Assembly (NCBI GenBank): GCA_024404245.1
Contig: JAKSQH010000011.1
Location: forward strand, 1-39,643
DNA from: Clostridia bacterium
GTDB taxonomy: Bacteria > Bacillota > Clostridia > Christensenellales > Aristaeellaceae
Length of the DNA: 39,643 bases
Reading direction: 5' to 3'
Below are positions 28,824 through 37,331 of the stretch, one piece after another; the first letter of the stretch is position 1, and every line of letters begins with the position of its first letter. Both the position numbers and the translations under genes were made by a program. The notes under the pieces are model-generated. The model had not been told where the DNA came from. It saw only the letters and a list, made by a program, of their open reading frames with translations, and ran no database searches.

Positions 28824-28826
28824 CCC

Positions 28827-30119
28827 TTACGCACTCTCCTCCGGATCCTTTTCCTTCTTCCTCGTGTTCCTCCTGCGTGTGCCGCTGATCAGCTTCGGCT
28901 TGCCGCCGTTCACAGCATCGGCATCCATCACGCACTCGTTTACATCCTTCATATCCGGAAGCTCAAACATCGTATCCAGCATCGCGTCCTCGATAATGGC
29001 TCTCAGGCCTCTGGCGCCGCACTTGCGTTCCATGGCCTGCTTCGCGATGGCGCGCACCGCGTCATCCGAGAAGGTCAGCTTCACGCCGTCCAGGTCAAGC
29101 AGTTTCTGATACTGCCTGCACAGCGCGTTCTTCGGCTCGGTCAGAATCCGCACAAGCGCGTCCTCATCCAGCCCGTCCAGCGTCACCACGATCGGCAGAC
29201 GGCCGACAAACTCGGGAATCAGGCCGTACTTCGTCAGGTCCTCCGGCCGCACGTCCTTCAGCGCGTCGGTTCTGGACGGATCCTGCTTACTCTGCAATTC
29301 GGCGCCGAAGCCGAGCGCTTTCTTGCCGATGCGGCTTTCAATGATCGGAACCAGCCCGTCAAAAGCGCCGCCGCAGATAAACAGGATGTTGGTCGTGTCG
29401 ATCTGGATCATTTCCTGATGCGGATGCTTTCTGCCGCCCTGCGGCGGTACATTGGCAACCGTTCCCTCCAGGATCTTCAGCAGCGCCTGCTGCACGCCTT
29501 CACCGCTGACATCGCGCGTGATCGACATATTCTCAGCCTTGCGGGCGATCTTGTCAATCTCATCAATATACACAATACCGCGCTGCGCCTTTTCAATGTC
29601 GTAATCCGCCGCCTGAATCAGCCGCAGCAGAATGTTTTCAACGTCGTCACCGACATAGCCGGCCTCCGTTACACTCGTCGCGTCGGCAATGGTAAAAGGC
29701 ACCTCAAGCACCCGTGCCAGCGTCTGCGCCAGATAAGTCTTGCCGGAACCGGTCGGGCCGAGCATCAGGATATTGCTCTTCTGCAGCTCGGCATCCTCCC
29801 TGCCTGCTCTGTTGCCGATGCGCTTGTAGTGGTTGTACACGGCAACGCTCAGCGCGCGCTTCGCGCGTTCCTGACCGATCACATAATCATCCAGCGTCTT
29901 CTTCATTTCGGAAGGCGTCGGAAGCTTTTTGCCGGTGTCGAATCCGCCGCTCTTCGCGGTATGGGCGGATTCATCCTCCATGATATCCATGCACAGCTCC
30001 ACGCACTCATTGCAGATGTACACATTCGGTCCGGCAATCAGCCGCTCCACCATGGACTGATCTTTTCCGCAGAAAGAGCACCTGTGTCCCGCGGGGCGTC
30101 CGTAATTATTGTTGGCCAT
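28827..30119 (-). CDS. clpX: ATP-dependent Clp protease ATP-binding subunit ClpX
   Basis: This 430-residue AAA+ unfoldase feeds substrates to ClpP. The N-terminal zinc-binding domain has C14, C17, C36 and C39. Walker A GPTGSGKT is at 121-128, the pore loop GYVGDDVE at 154-161 and Walker B IVYIDEID at 182-189. [10 protein letters not shown] loop later provides the LGFG-type ClpP contact (IGF loop), so it should dock to the ClpP encoded just upstream. GAGGAT with 6-base spacing precedes ATG 30119, 9 bases after clpP. The tail after the last helix is Arg/Lys/Glu-rich. Confidence 0.97.
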   Translation of the reverse strand: MANNNYGRPAGHRCSFCGKDQSMVERLIAGPNVYICNECVELCMDIMEDESAHTAKSGGFDTGKKLPTPSEMKKTLDDYVIGQERAKRALSVAVYNHYKRIGNRAGREDAELQKSNILMLGPTGSGKTYLAQTLARVLEVPFTIADATSVTEAGYVGDDVENILLRLIQAADYDIEKAQRGIVYIDEIDKIARKAENMSITRDVSGEGVQQALLKILEGTVANVPPQGGRKHPHQEMIQIDTTNILFICGGAFDGLVPIIESRIGKKALGFGAELQSKQDPSRTDALKDVRPEDLTKYGLIPEFVGRLPIVVTLDGLDEDALVRILTEPKNALCRQYQKLLDLDGVKLTFSDDAVRAIAKQAMERKCGARGLRAIIEDAMLDTMFELPDMKDVNECVMDADAVNGGKPKLISGTRRRNTRKKEKDPEESA

Positions 30120-30128
30120 GCTTTATCC

Positions 30129-30725
30129 TCACTTTTTCTCATCCCGGCGGGGCTGATAAATCTCATCAATAATATGATATTCAAGCGCTTCCGCCGCGTC
30201 CATGAAATAGTCGCGTTCAACATCCTGCTGAACCTTCTTCAGCGGCTGTCCGGTCATTTCCGCCATCATGGCGGTCATTTTCTTTTTGGTCTTCATCAGC
30301 CATTCCGCGCGGATCGCGACGTCGGTCGCCTGGCCCTGCGCGCCGCCGAGCGGCTGGTGAATCATCACTTCGGCATTCGGCAGCGCCAGCCGCTTGCCCT
30401 TTTCGCCGGCCATCAGCAGGAATGCGCCCATGGACGCGGCCATGCCGACGCACACCGTGCGCACCTGCGGCTTGATATACTGCATGGTGTCATAAATCGC
30501 CATGCCCGCGGTTACGGAGCCGCCGGGGCTGTTGATGTACAGGCTGATATCGCTGTCCGGATCCTCCATTTCGAGGAACAGCATCTGCGCGACAACCAGA
30601 TTCGCCACATCGTCATCAATCTCGCCGCCCAGGAAAATGATGCGGTCCTTCAGCAGGCGGGAATAAATATCGTAGCTTCTTTCGCCGCGGTTCGTCTGTT
30701 CAATAACATAAGGTACCAATGCCAT
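30129..30725 (-). CDS. clpP: ATP-dependent Clp protease proteolytic subunit ClpP
   Basis: This 198-residue serine protease is the double-ring partner of ClpX. The triad residues S98 ([10 protein letters not shown]), H123 (MIHQPLGG) and D172 (ERDYFMDA) are in place, and [12 protein letters not shown] marks the oligomer interface and oxyanion region. The length is typical. It lies between tig and clpX, the standard operon, with a hairpin in the gap after tig. Confidence 0.97.
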   Translation of the reverse strand: MALVPYVIEQTNRGERSYDIYSRLLKDRIIFLGGEIDDDVANLVVAQMLFLEMEDPDSDISLYINSPGGSVTAGMAIYDTMQYIKPQVRTVCVGMAASMGAFLLMAGEKGKRLALPNAEVMIHQPLGGAQGQATDVAIRAEWLMKTKKKMTAMMAEMTGQPLKKVQQDVERDYFMDAAEALEYHIIDEIYQPRRDEKK

Positions 30726-30750
30726 TTACGTTTTCTCCTTTCGTGAAACA

Positions 30751-30782
30751 AAGAGGCAGCCTCGTTCCGAAAGCCGCCTCTT
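30751..30782 (-). terminator. Weak intra-operon hairpin between tig and clpP
   Basis: AAGAGGC (30751-30757) pairs with GCCTCTT (30776-30782) and is followed on the minus strand by TGTTTC. It could lower clpPX expression relative to tig or mark a processing site. Confidence 0.4.
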
Positions 30783-30799
30783 CTGTATGTCGCCTGTTA

Positions 30800-32128
30800 T
30801 CAGGCTTCCTCATTTTCTTCCTTGGTTTCTTCCGCCTTGTCGGTCACAACGGCATCCGCCTTGAGCAGATCGACAACCTTGCGGATCGCGGCACTGTCGC
30901 TCAGGTATTCCTTCTGCTCATCAGTCAGGGACGCCTTGAATTCTTCGACATCACGGCCCATTTCCTTCGCCTGCTCGGCGATCTGCGCTTCAACTTCCTC
31001 TTCGGAAGGCTCAATCGCTTCAGCCTTGCGGATCGCTTCCAGCACCAGCTCGATCTTTACGCGCTTTTCAGCTTCGGGCTTGTACATGTTCTTCAGGTCA
31101 TCCATGGTCTGGCCGGTGTACTTCATGTAGTCTTCCATTTTCAGGCCCTGATACGCCATACGCATGGACATTTCACGTACCATGTAGGAAGCCTGATCAT
31201 CGATCATCGCGGCGGGGATGTCGGTCTGCGCGTTTTCAACGGCCTTTTCAACCAGCGCGTTCTCAACGGCGACATCATGGTTCCTGTCGGCGCGGTCGGT
31301 CAGTTCCTTTTCAATGGAAGCCTTGTATTCGGCAAAGGTGTCAAAATCGCTCACGTCCGCGGCGAAATCATCATCCAGCTCGGGAGCTTCGGTCGCCTGA
31401 ATGCCGTTGACCTTCACATGGAACACAGCGGCTTTGCCCGCCAGCTCCTCAGCGTGGTATTCTTCCGGGAAGGTCACATCCAGATCCTTCTCTTCGCCGA
31501 TCTGCATGCCGACCATCTGCTCCTCGAAGCCGGGGATGAACTGATGGCTGCCGATCTTCAGGGTCTGGCCCTCAGCGGTGCCGCCGTCAAAGGCAACGCC
31601 GTCCACGGTGCCGGCATAGTCCAGGTTCACGGTGTCGCCGTCCTGCACGGGGCGGTCTTCCACATCCACGGTACGGGAAACCTTTTCGACATCCTGGTTG
31701 ATGCGGGCGTCGATTTCTTCAGCCGTCACTTCATGCTTCTTTTCGACCTCAACGGTCAGCGCTTTATAGTCACCCAGGGTGACGTCAGGACGCACAAACA
31801 CTTCGGCGGTAAACTGCAGATCCTTGCCGGCGCCGATTTCCTGCACATCCACATCGGGACGGTCCACAACCTTCAGGTCAAACTCTTTCACGGCAGCTTC
31901 ATAAGCATCCGGGAAGATCATTTCGAACGCGTCATCATAGAAAACGCCTTCGCCGTACATATTCTCAATGAACTTGCGGGGAGCCTTGCCCTTGCGGAAG
32001 CCGGGCACATTGATCTTCGCGCGGGTCTTCAGATAAGCCTTCTGCATCGCTTCGTCAAACTGCTCGGCGGGGATGGTAAAGGTCAGCTTTGCTTTGTTGC
32101 CGGAGATCTTCTCATAGGTATGACTCAT
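30800..32128 (-). CDS. tig: Trigger factor
   Basis: This 442-residue ribosome-associated chaperone and peptidyl-prolyl isomerase has a ribosome-binding signature GFRKGKAP at 43-50, a FKBP-type domain at about 150-235 (DGDTVNLDYAGTVDG region), and a long helical C-terminal chaperone domain with an acidic tail. ATG 32128 is chosen over an upstream in-frame start because GGAGGG lies about 8 bases before it and MSHTYEKIS matches the normal N-terminus. It is first in tig-clpP-clpX, with a clear promoter about 75 bases upstream. Confidence 0.97.
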   Translation of the reverse strand: MSHTYEKISGNKAKLTFTIPAEQFDEAMQKAYLKTRAKINVPGFRKGKAPRKFIENMYGEGVFYDDAFEMIFPDAYEAAVKEFDLKVVDRPDVDVQEIGAGKDLQFTAEVFVRPDVTLGDYKALTVEVEKKHEVTAEEIDARINQDVEKVSRTVDVEDRPVQDGDTVNLDYAGTVDGVAFDGGTAEGQTLKIGSHQFIPGFEEQMVGMQIGEEKDLDVTFPEEYHAEELAGKAAVFHVKVNGIQATEAPELDDDFAADVSDFDTFAEYKASIEKELTDRADRNHDVAVENALVEKAVENAQTDIPAAMIDDQASYMVREMSMRMAYQGLKMEDYMKYTGQTMDDLKNMYKPEAEKRVKIELVLEAIRKAEAIEPSEEEVEAQIAEQAKEMGRDVEEFKASLTDEQKEYLSDSAAIRKVVDLLKADAVVTDKAEETKEENEEA

Positions 32129-32203
32129 GGAATACGTCCCTCCTGCCCTCTGTCGGGCGAAAATCACAAACTAAGTGCTTTCTCGCGAAAAACACCGTTG
32201 GTT

Positions 32204-32232
32204 AGTATATCACGTTTGCTTAAGCATTGCAA
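32204..32232 (-). promoter_or_regulatory. Promoter of tig-clpP-clpX
   Basis: On the minus strand TTGCAA (32227-32232), 17 bases, then TATACT (32204-32209). No CIRCE or CtsR box was seen around it, so heat-shock control is not apparent from sequence. Confidence 0.7.
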
Positions 32233-32290
32233 CCGTTGTATTACAATGTCGCGGAGAAGAATTATGTCCTTTCCGGGAAACACCCGTCCG

Positions 32291-33244
32291 TCAGAACGGA
32301 TCGCCGGTTTCGCGCACGTATTCCGATGTGCCGATGCCCAGGATATCGGCCGTCCGCCGCGAGGCAAGGTTGCCGGTACCGTTTTTCATTCTGCACAGCT
32401 GGTGTCCCATAAACACGATGGACGAGGTTTGTCCCCCATCCAGATTCATCGCCGTTACGCAGCCCTTTTCAAGCAGCTTCTCCGCCAGAAAAGCGCATGT
32501 GTCGCCCTTGCTCCGCGTGATTCTGCCCTCAAGCATCATCAGAAAATAATGGCCTTTTTCAACCATGCCGACCGCGGTGCGCTGGGCTTTGCTCGTGCCG
32601 TATTTCTTAAGCCCTGTCTCATTCAGTTCGCCGTCGCGGATCAGCCACGGGCCGAACGCGAGCACATCATAAGCGCCGTCCTCAAGGTATTCCTCAGCCG
32701 TTTTCTCATCGGACCAGAATACTTTCATGTCCCCGTCCGGATACAGCGCCATGCAGTCCAGGTTCGGAAAGGTGCCCTTATTCTTCGCCCGGGTTTTCTG
32801 CCCGTAAATCACGCCGCCGCGGATAATGATACCCGTCCGCTGTTTTTTCTGTATTCTTAGGTGCGCGTAGTCACTGCTGACCGCGAGCACGGTGCGGTTC
32901 TTCCGCGCGATTTTGTACGGGTAGTCCGTGCTCTTCATCCATTTTCCGGCATCGTTCGGAATCATGCGCAAAGTTTCACCTTCGGCAGCCCAGACCTCCG
33001 CCTCGTACCATACACGGGCGGGTTTTGCCTGTTCTCTGCGGAAGATTTCCACTTTCAGCGTATCCGAACAGTAGCGCCATACGCCGTCTTTTTCATTTTC
33101 ATAGACAAATTCATCTTTATCAATGAACCCGGCTTCATTCAGCGCCGGGAAAGCGCCGTCCTCTGTGGTGAACAGCAGCGCGGTGGAAGATACCGGAATA
33201 AACAGCAGCAACGCGAGCAGCAAAGCCGTCAGTCTTTTCAGCAT
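32291..33244 (-). CDS. Secreted phosphodiester glycosidase (NAGPA-type) family protein
   Basis: This 317-residue protein starts at ATG 33244 (GGAGG just upstream) with a signal peptide MLKRLTALLLALLLFIP through about STA. The second half carries the NAGPA-domain landmarks: RTAVGM, GRITRSKG-type turn, the MNLDGGQTSSIVF core and the closing R-TADILGIG. Members cleave sugar-phosphodiester or related glycosidic bonds in the envelope, or are of unknown substrate. The start overlaps the purC end in a longer version (ATG 33262 within ATGA), and both lie on one transcript. Link to purC function is not expected; this is probably only operon sharing. Confidence 0.82.
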   Translation of the reverse strand: MLKRLTALLLALLLFIPVSSTALLFTTEDGAFPALNEAGFIDKDEFVYENEKDGVWRYCSDTLKVEIFRREQAKPARVWYEAEVWAAEGETLRMIPNDAGKWMKSTDYPYKIARKNRTVLAVSSDYAHLRIQKKQRTGIIIRGGVIYGQKTRAKNKGTFPNLDCMALYPDGDMKVFWSDEKTAEEYLEDGAYDVLAFGPWLIRDGELNETGLKKYGTSKAQRTAVGMVEKGHYFLMMLEGRITRSKGDTCAFLAEKLLEKGCVTAMNLDGGQTSSIVFMGHQLCRMKNGTGNLASRRTADILGIGTSEYVRETGDPF

Positions 33245-33258
33245 GTTTCCGCCTCCGG

Positions 33259-33978
33259 TCATTGTTCGTCCATACCCATCATGCGGTGCAGAACCTCCTG
33301 ATACGCTTCGGCGGCGTTCCCCAGGTCCCTGCGGAAGCGGTCAAAATCAAGCGGTTCGTGTGTTTTCGCGTCCCAGAAGCGGGCTGTATCCGGGCTGATC
33401 TCGTCCGCCACGATCACTTTGCCGTGATACCGGCCGAATTCCAGCTTGAAGTCAATCAGGTCAATACCGATCTCCGCGAGATACGCGGTCAGGATGCTGT
33501 TCACCTTCATGGCCACGGCTTCCATTTCGCTCAGCTCTTCATCCGTCGCCAGCTTCATGGCTCTGATATGCCACGCGTTCAGCAGCGGCGCGGTTTCATC
33601 CTCATCGCGGTAATACATTTCCAGCACGCAGGGTTCCATCTTCTGCCCTACCGGTAACCCGAACCTCTCGGACAGGCTGCCGGCCGCGCGGTTCCTCACT
33701 TTGAAGGCGATCGGGATCATCTCGCACTTCCGCACAAGGCTCTGCCGGCGGTCAAGCTGCTCCACAAAATGCGTGCCGATTCCGTTCCGCTCCAGCAGCG
33801 GATAAATATGCGCGCATACAGCGTTGTTCACTTCACCTTTTCCGAGAATGCGCCCGCGTTTCAGGCCATGGTACGCCATTGCTTCATCCTTGAAATAAAC
33901 GATCGCGTAATCCGGATCATCCGTCTCATAGATCCGCTTACCCTTACCCTCACTGAACAGTTTCCCGGGTTCCGGCAT
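33259..33978 (-). CDS. purC: Phosphoribosylaminoimidazole-succinocarboxamide synthase (SAICAR synthetase)
   Basis: This 239-residue enzyme joins CAIR and aspartate in step 8 of purine synthesis. SEGKGKRIYET near the N-terminus (ATP-binding), KGEVNNAV, a NRAAGSL segment, LIDFKLEFGR and DEISPDTARFWD are all diagnostic. ATG 33978 is preferred because AAAGGAAG precedes it by 8 bases and the promoter at 34018-34046 would leave only about nine bases before the longer start at 34002. No other pur gene is adjacent, so it is a stand-alone copy with a glycosidase-family gene behind it. Confidence 0.95.
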   Translation of the reverse strand: MPEPGKLFSEGKGKRIYETDDPDYAIVYFKDEAMAYHGLKRGRILGKGEVNNAVCAHIYPLLERNGIGTHFVEQLDRRQSLVRKCEMIPIAFKVRNRAAGSLSERFGLPVGQKMEPCVLEMYYRDEDETAPLLNAWHIRAMKLATDEELSEMEAVAMKVNSILTAYLAEIGIDLIDFKLEFGRYHGKVIVADEISPDTARFWDAKTHEPLDFDRFRRDLGNAAEAYQEVLHRMMGMDEQ

Positions 33979-34017
33979 CCTCACGGCTTCCTTTCCGCCC
34001 ATGCGTATGATTTTATT

Positions 34018-34046
34018 ACTTTATCAGAAATCGTTCGTTTTTTCAA
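34018..34046 (-). promoter_or_regulatory. Promoter of purC
   Basis: On the minus strand TTGAAA (34041-34046), 17 bases, then TAAAGT (34018-34023). It gives a start near 34011 and a 30-base leader to ATG 33978. No purine-riboswitch-length leader exists. Confidence 0.65.
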
Positions 34047-34156
34047 CCGTCCATTCGTCATTTCTTCACGGCCAATTCGGACATGTGGAGGAAAAATCCG
34101 AAGAACAGTTAAATGAGGAAACGCGTTTTTCCGTCATAAAACGGTTCAATCCGGCA

Positions 34157-34185
34157 TTGACCGCGGGCGCGTCAGGGTGTATTCT
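34157..34185 (+). promoter_or_regulatory. Promoter of the MATE remnant and MIF-like gene
   Basis: TTGACC (34157-34162), 17 bases, then TATTCT (34180-34185). Both boxes are close to consensus. It probably was the promoter of the transporter before deletion and now drives the tautomerase. Confidence 0.65.
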
Positions 34186-34222
34186 TCCATAGGTTATTTT
34201 TAATCGCGTGAGAGGCAGACTT

Positions 34223-34402
34223 ATGCGCAGGGACACCACCATGAATATGACGGAAGGCAAGCCGATGGTCCTTCTGACCGTCTTCGCCGTTCCGCTTCTG
34301 ATCGGTAATATATTCCAGCAGGCTTATAACCTGGCCGACTCCATGATCGTCGGCCGCCGGAAAGAAGAAAAAACAGCCGCGGCAACGCCGCAGCACAAAT
34401 AA
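34223..34402 (+). pseudogene. MATE-family transporter reduced to its two ends
   Basis: The start (ATG 34223 with GAGAGG at 34210-34215) reads MRRDTTMNMTEGKPM, then LLIGNIFQQ and YNLADSMIVGR, the first 45 residues of a MATE multidrug/sodium antiporter, which is normally about 450 residues. Right after VGR the frame continues as a short basic tail (RKEEKTAAATPQHK) that resembles the C-terminal tail of such proteins, then stops. The simplest reading is an in-frame internal deletion of some 400 codons. The product would have about one and a half membrane helices and no transport function. GGCCG-type short repeats at the junction could have mediated the loss. The MIF-like gene follows 14 bases later, probably on the same transcript. 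Confidence 0.7.
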
Positions 34403-34416
34403 AGGAGGTACCTGTA

Positions 34417-34758
34417 ATGCCGTTTATTGATTCCAAAGTGACCGTAAAAATGACCGACGCGCAGAAGGAGGAAGTCAAGTCCGCCCTCGGCGCCGCGCTT
34501 CCCGTTCTGCACAAGCCGGAGAGCTATCTCATGGTCGGCATAGAGGACGGGTACGACCTCTGGTTTGCCGGAAAACGGCTTGAAAAGGGCGCGTATGTTT
34601 CCGTCAGCCTCTTCGGCGAAGCCGGAAGCGACGCTTACAACCGCATGACAGCCGAAATCTGCCGGATCTACGGCGAGGTGCTCGGCATCCCGGGTAACCG
34701 GATTTATGTCACCTATCACGGCGTGAATGACTGGGGCTGGAACGGCAGCAATTTCTGA
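34417..34758 (+). CDS. MIF-like tautomerase family protein
   Basis: This 113-residue protein starts MPFIDSKVTV, so Pro2 becomes the N-terminal catalytic proline after Met removal. K33 lies in the position of the MIF active-site Lys (LHKPESYLMV), and the C-terminus (RIYVTYHGVNDWGWNGSNF) closely follows the YINYYDMNAANVGWNNSTF-type end of macrophage migration inhibitory factor. MIF-family enzymes tautomerise phenylpyruvate or dopachrome; the CxxC thiol-oxidoreductase motif of animal MIF is absent. AAAGGAGG at about 34402-34409 is a near-perfect ribosome site. MIF-type proteins form trimers. Any effect on a host is speculative. It ends at a bidirectional terminator. Confidence 0.85.
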   Translation: MPFIDSKVTVKMTDAQKEEVKSALGAALPVLHKPESYLMVGIEDGYDLWFAGKRLEKGAYVSVSLFGEAGSDAYNRMTAEICRIYGEVLGIPGNRIYVTYHGVNDWGWNGSNF

Positions 34759-34790
34759 CGCGAAAGTCTCCGGAAACCGTATTCGCGCAA

Positions 34791-34847
34791 AAGACCCCGT
34801 CCAGGATCACGGGAACAACACCCGTGATCCTGAACGGGGTTTTCTTT
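34791..34847. terminator. Bidirectional terminator between MIF-like and CE15-like genes
   Basis: The stem is ACCCCGT plus CAGGATCACGGG (34794-34813) against CCCGTGATCCTG plus ACGGGGT (34821-34840), interrupted by one mismatch, with a 7-base loop. It is flanked by TTTCTTT on the plus side and CTTTT on the minus side. Two convergent genes end here. Confidence 0.9.
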
Positions 34848-34868
34848 GCCTTTAAAGCATTAACCGGG

Positions 34869-36188
34869 TCACTTGAATAAAGGGCATTCAAATCCGGGCA
34901 GATCAAAGGCGGGATCAAGCCGGTCGCGGTTGTATTGCAGAAAGAGATTGCCTTTCATAAGCGAAAAATCTGTTTCCGCTTCCGCCGGGTCCGCGCCGCG
35001 AAGATGCACATCGCAGTAGTCAAGGATCATTTTCATATCGGAGTTCAGGATCGCGTGACCGTCCGGGTGGATGATCATATTCTTCTGCTCCCCGCAGCCC
35101 AGCAGCTCCCATACCGGCTGGGATCCGAGCCAGGCAAGGCACTGGCCTTCGGTGTTGTTCCAGCCCTCTGAGGTAATGCCGGTCACCACAATCAGGTGCC
35201 GGTCCGGAGCGGCAGCCAGCGCGCAGAGCATATACTGCTCCACAGGGATCGATTCCGCGTCCGGAATCTTCCGGAAGTTTTCACAGAACCAGTATCCTTC
35301 GCCGCCCTGCAGGTTGGAAAGCGGCTCGTTGATGGAATCGTTTACCCAGCTTTCACTTCCGCCCAGAGAGGAAAGGTCGTATTCCTTGCCGTGGTTGTCC
35401 GTGCGGTAAACAGCCACACCGCCGGCACCGGAGCAGGACGGAACCGTAACACGGATGCGGGAGTCGTACGCGCCGGCAACCGCGGCGCTCTTTCCGTATC
35501 TGGATACGCCGGCAACGATGCAGCCGCGCGGATCAATTCCGAGTGCTTCACCCGCGCCGTTTTCCAGCGCGTCGATCACTTTGGACGCGCCCCATGCCCA
35601 GGCCGCCAGAACACCGGGAAAATCACCCGCTTCCCCGTCAAAAGGATACAGCCTGTAGAACGCGCCCGTATGTCGCTCGTTATCCGAAGCGACATCCGTC
35701 GGGATATAGGTGATGCCGGCATATCCGCGGGACGCGGCATATTTGCAGTTATCCGAGATGAACACGCCGCCGCCCCATGAAAAACCGTATTCCAGATAGC
35801 AGGGCCGGCCGCCTTCGGGCGCGGGTTCCTCCGGCAGATTGACAACAACGCTGAACGATGTTTCCTTTTCATCACGCGCGATATGGATCGTCAGCTTCTG
35901 TCCGGGCAGCTTTTCATGCGGAGCAATCTCCCATGTGACTGTCTCCGCGGACGGGTCCGGCATTTTCCCGTACATCCATACGGAATAAAGGTCCAGCAAT
36001 TCAGCGCGCCGAAGCGCCCAGTCCTCTGCCGTCCGCACCGGCATACCGTTTTCCAGCGTCATCAGCGGCGGCATTCCGTCCCGCTTCGGCAGTTCCTCCG
36101 GCGAGCGGACCGTATCCGCCTCCGCGACGGTACAGAATGACAATACAGCAACCAGCGCCAGAATCAAAAAGAGCAGATCACAATTCAT
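34869..36188 (-). CDS. Secreted CE15-like (glucuronoyl) esterase
   Basis: This 439-residue protein starts at ATG 36188 (GAGGTG just upstream) with a signal peptide MNCDLLFLILALVAVLSFC through about AEA. The alpha/beta-hydrolase core has AGVSRYGKSAAVAGAYDSRI, with nucleophile S229 in a GVSRxGK motif, SCSGAGGVAVYR downstream of it, and HPDGHAIL with H378 as probable catalytic His. These match CE15 4-O-methyl-glucuronoyl esterases, which cut the ester between lignin and glucuronoxylan. That suits a plant-fibre environment, though substrate use is not proven by sequence. A longer frame to 36302 lacks a ribosome site and is ignored. It is a single gene; no other xylan gene is next to it. Confidence 0.85.
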   Translation of the reverse strand: MNCDLLFLILALVAVLSFCTVAEADTVRSPEELPKRDGMPPLMTLENGMPVRTAEDWALRRAELLDLYSVWMYGKMPDPSAETVTWEIAPHEKLPGQKLTIHIARDEKETSFSVVVNLPEEPAPEGGRPCYLEYGFSWGGGVFISDNCKYAASRGYAGITYIPTDVASDNERHTGAFYRLYPFDGEAGDFPGVLAAWAWGASKVIDALENGAGEALGIDPRGCIVAGVSRYGKSAAVAGAYDSRIRVTVPSCSGAGGVAVYRTDNHGKEYDLSSLGGSESWVNDSINEPLSNLQGGEGYWFCENFRKIPDAESIPVEQYMLCALAAAPDRHLIVVTGITSEGWNNTEGQCLAWLGSQPVWELLGCGEQKNMIIHPDGHAILNSDMKMILDYCDVHLRGADPAEAETDFSLMKGNLFLQYNRDRLDPAFDLPGFECPLFK

Positions 36189-36314
36189 AAACGCACCTCT
36201 GAGTATATCATCACCCGGCAAACGGTTCCACCGGACCTTCATTGTGTCGCGCGGTTTCACTTCCGCGTTGGTGAACAGCTGATATGTGTCAGTCCGGAGC
36301 ATCTTTGCGGCACA

Positions 36315-36522
36315 TCAGTAATACATATCAAATCCGTTTTCCAGTCTCTCCGCGTAGGTTTCCCCGGCAAGCTCCAGCGCGGCAGTGTTCTATGTGCATG
36401 CTGTTGAGATGGATCTCGTCCACCTCGACCCCGGCTTTTTTCAGTCCCGCGATCATCCGGTCCTTCGCGGCCGCGGTCAGTCCGTCCCGATTGGGGCTGG
36501 ACCAGAGTACTGCTGTTTTCAT
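36315..36522 (-). pseudogene. NADPH-dependent flavin reductase-like gene with the middle deleted and a frameshift
   Basis: The start (ATG 36522) reads MKTAVLWSSPNRDGLT, then KKAGVEVDEIHLNSMHIEHCRA, the first 48 residues of a flavodoxin-like NAD(P)H-dependent FMN reductase. After the HCRA position the frame continues briefly and stops. In the next frame from the same point the sequence reads LELAGETYAERLENGFDMYY and stops at 36315-36317, which looks like the family C-terminus. So about 100 codons were lost between the halves and the reading frame slipped. The usual Cys-rich or FMN-phosphate loop and the GxxxxTPVYW-type middle are gone. It lies 39 bases after gph on the same strand. Confidence 0.72.
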
Positions 36523-36561
36523 ATTGTCTCCTCCTTATTCCGATCCGGACCCGATGTCCGT

Positions 36562-37209
36562 TTATTGCATCAGCAGGATCAGTTCCTCCGGGTGACCGAT
36601 AATCGTCTTCGCGCCGTGCGCCAGCAGGAAATCAACGTTCCTAAAGCCCCAGCTGACGGAAACGCAACGAATTCCGGCGTTCTCCGCCGTCCTGATATCC
36701 ACGTCCGAATCTCCCACATACAGCGTTTCCTCCGTTCCGCGTCCCATCTCTTCCATGATCATCCGCACACCGTCCGGCGCCGGTTTGTTCGGTATTCCCT
36801 TCCGTGATCCCAGCACATAATCCGTAAGTCCCGGAAACATCCGGCTGCAAAGCGCCCTTGTCGCTTCGTCCGCCTTATTGGAGCTCACCGCGATTCCGAT
36901 CCCGTTGCTCTTCAACTTCTCCAGCAGTGAAAGGATCCCGTCATAGGGCGCTGTCGCGTCTTTGCAATGCTCCAGATAATATCCCATAAATTCACGGCAG
37001 ACCGGTTCGCGCTGTTCCGGAGTATATTCAGGCGGGCACGCCCGCTCGATCAGCTTCGGAATTCCGTTACCCACAAAGCCCCGCACTTCGTCCGTACTGT
37101 GTTCCGGCAGGCCGAAATGTCTCATGGTATGGTTCAGCGAGGCTGTCAGATCCGTGAGCGTCTCCAGCAGTGTTCCGTCCAGATCAAAAATCACCAGCGT
37201 GTATTTCAT
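36562..37209 (-). CDS. gph: HAD-superfamily phosphatase, phosphoglycolate phosphatase type
   Basis: This 215-residue HAD hydrolase has motif I DLDGT at 9-13, motif II in AVSSNK, a conserved Lys in NKPAPDG and motif IV in GDSDVDIRTAENAG. An alpha-helical C1 cap (about residues 15-80) is as in Gph/PGP enzymes that dephosphorylate phosphoglycolate or small sugar phosphates. The exact substrate is uncertain, so the symbol is tentative. CGGAGG precedes ATG 37209. Confidence 0.85.
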   Translation of the reverse strand: MKYTLVIFDLDGTLLETLTDLTASLNHTMRHFGLPEHSTDEVRGFVGNGIPKLIERACPPEYTPEQREPVCREFMGYYLEHCKDATAPYDGILSLLEKLKSNGIGIAVSSNKADEATRALCSRMFPGLTDYVLGSRKGIPNKPAPDGVRMIMEEMGRGTEETLYVGDSDVDIRTAENAGIRCVSVSWGFRNVDFLLAHGAKTIIGHPEELILLMQ

Positions 37210-37331
37210 CCGCGCGTTTCCTCCGTTTCTCCGCCGGTTATCCCGCGGTTTTTCCCGGTGCTGTTAACCGTTACCTGTCATTCCACCGGGCGCTCCGCCG
37301 GCCGGCAGTCGTTACTTTACTGTCTTTCCGG

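Noticed and set aside
32129-32290. CIRCE or CtsR heat-shock operator before tig
   Set aside because: Only an AGCACTTAG-like fragment is present; no matching inverted half or CtsR direct repeat was found.
28725-32860. Long plus-strand frames across clpX, clpP and tig
   Set aside because: Antisense shadows of three well-known genes.
36202-36210. Extended -10 box TGATATACT before the CE15-like gene (minus strand)
   Set aside because: Its start site would fall within or after the ribosome site, leaving no usable leader for ATG 36188, and there is no matching -35.
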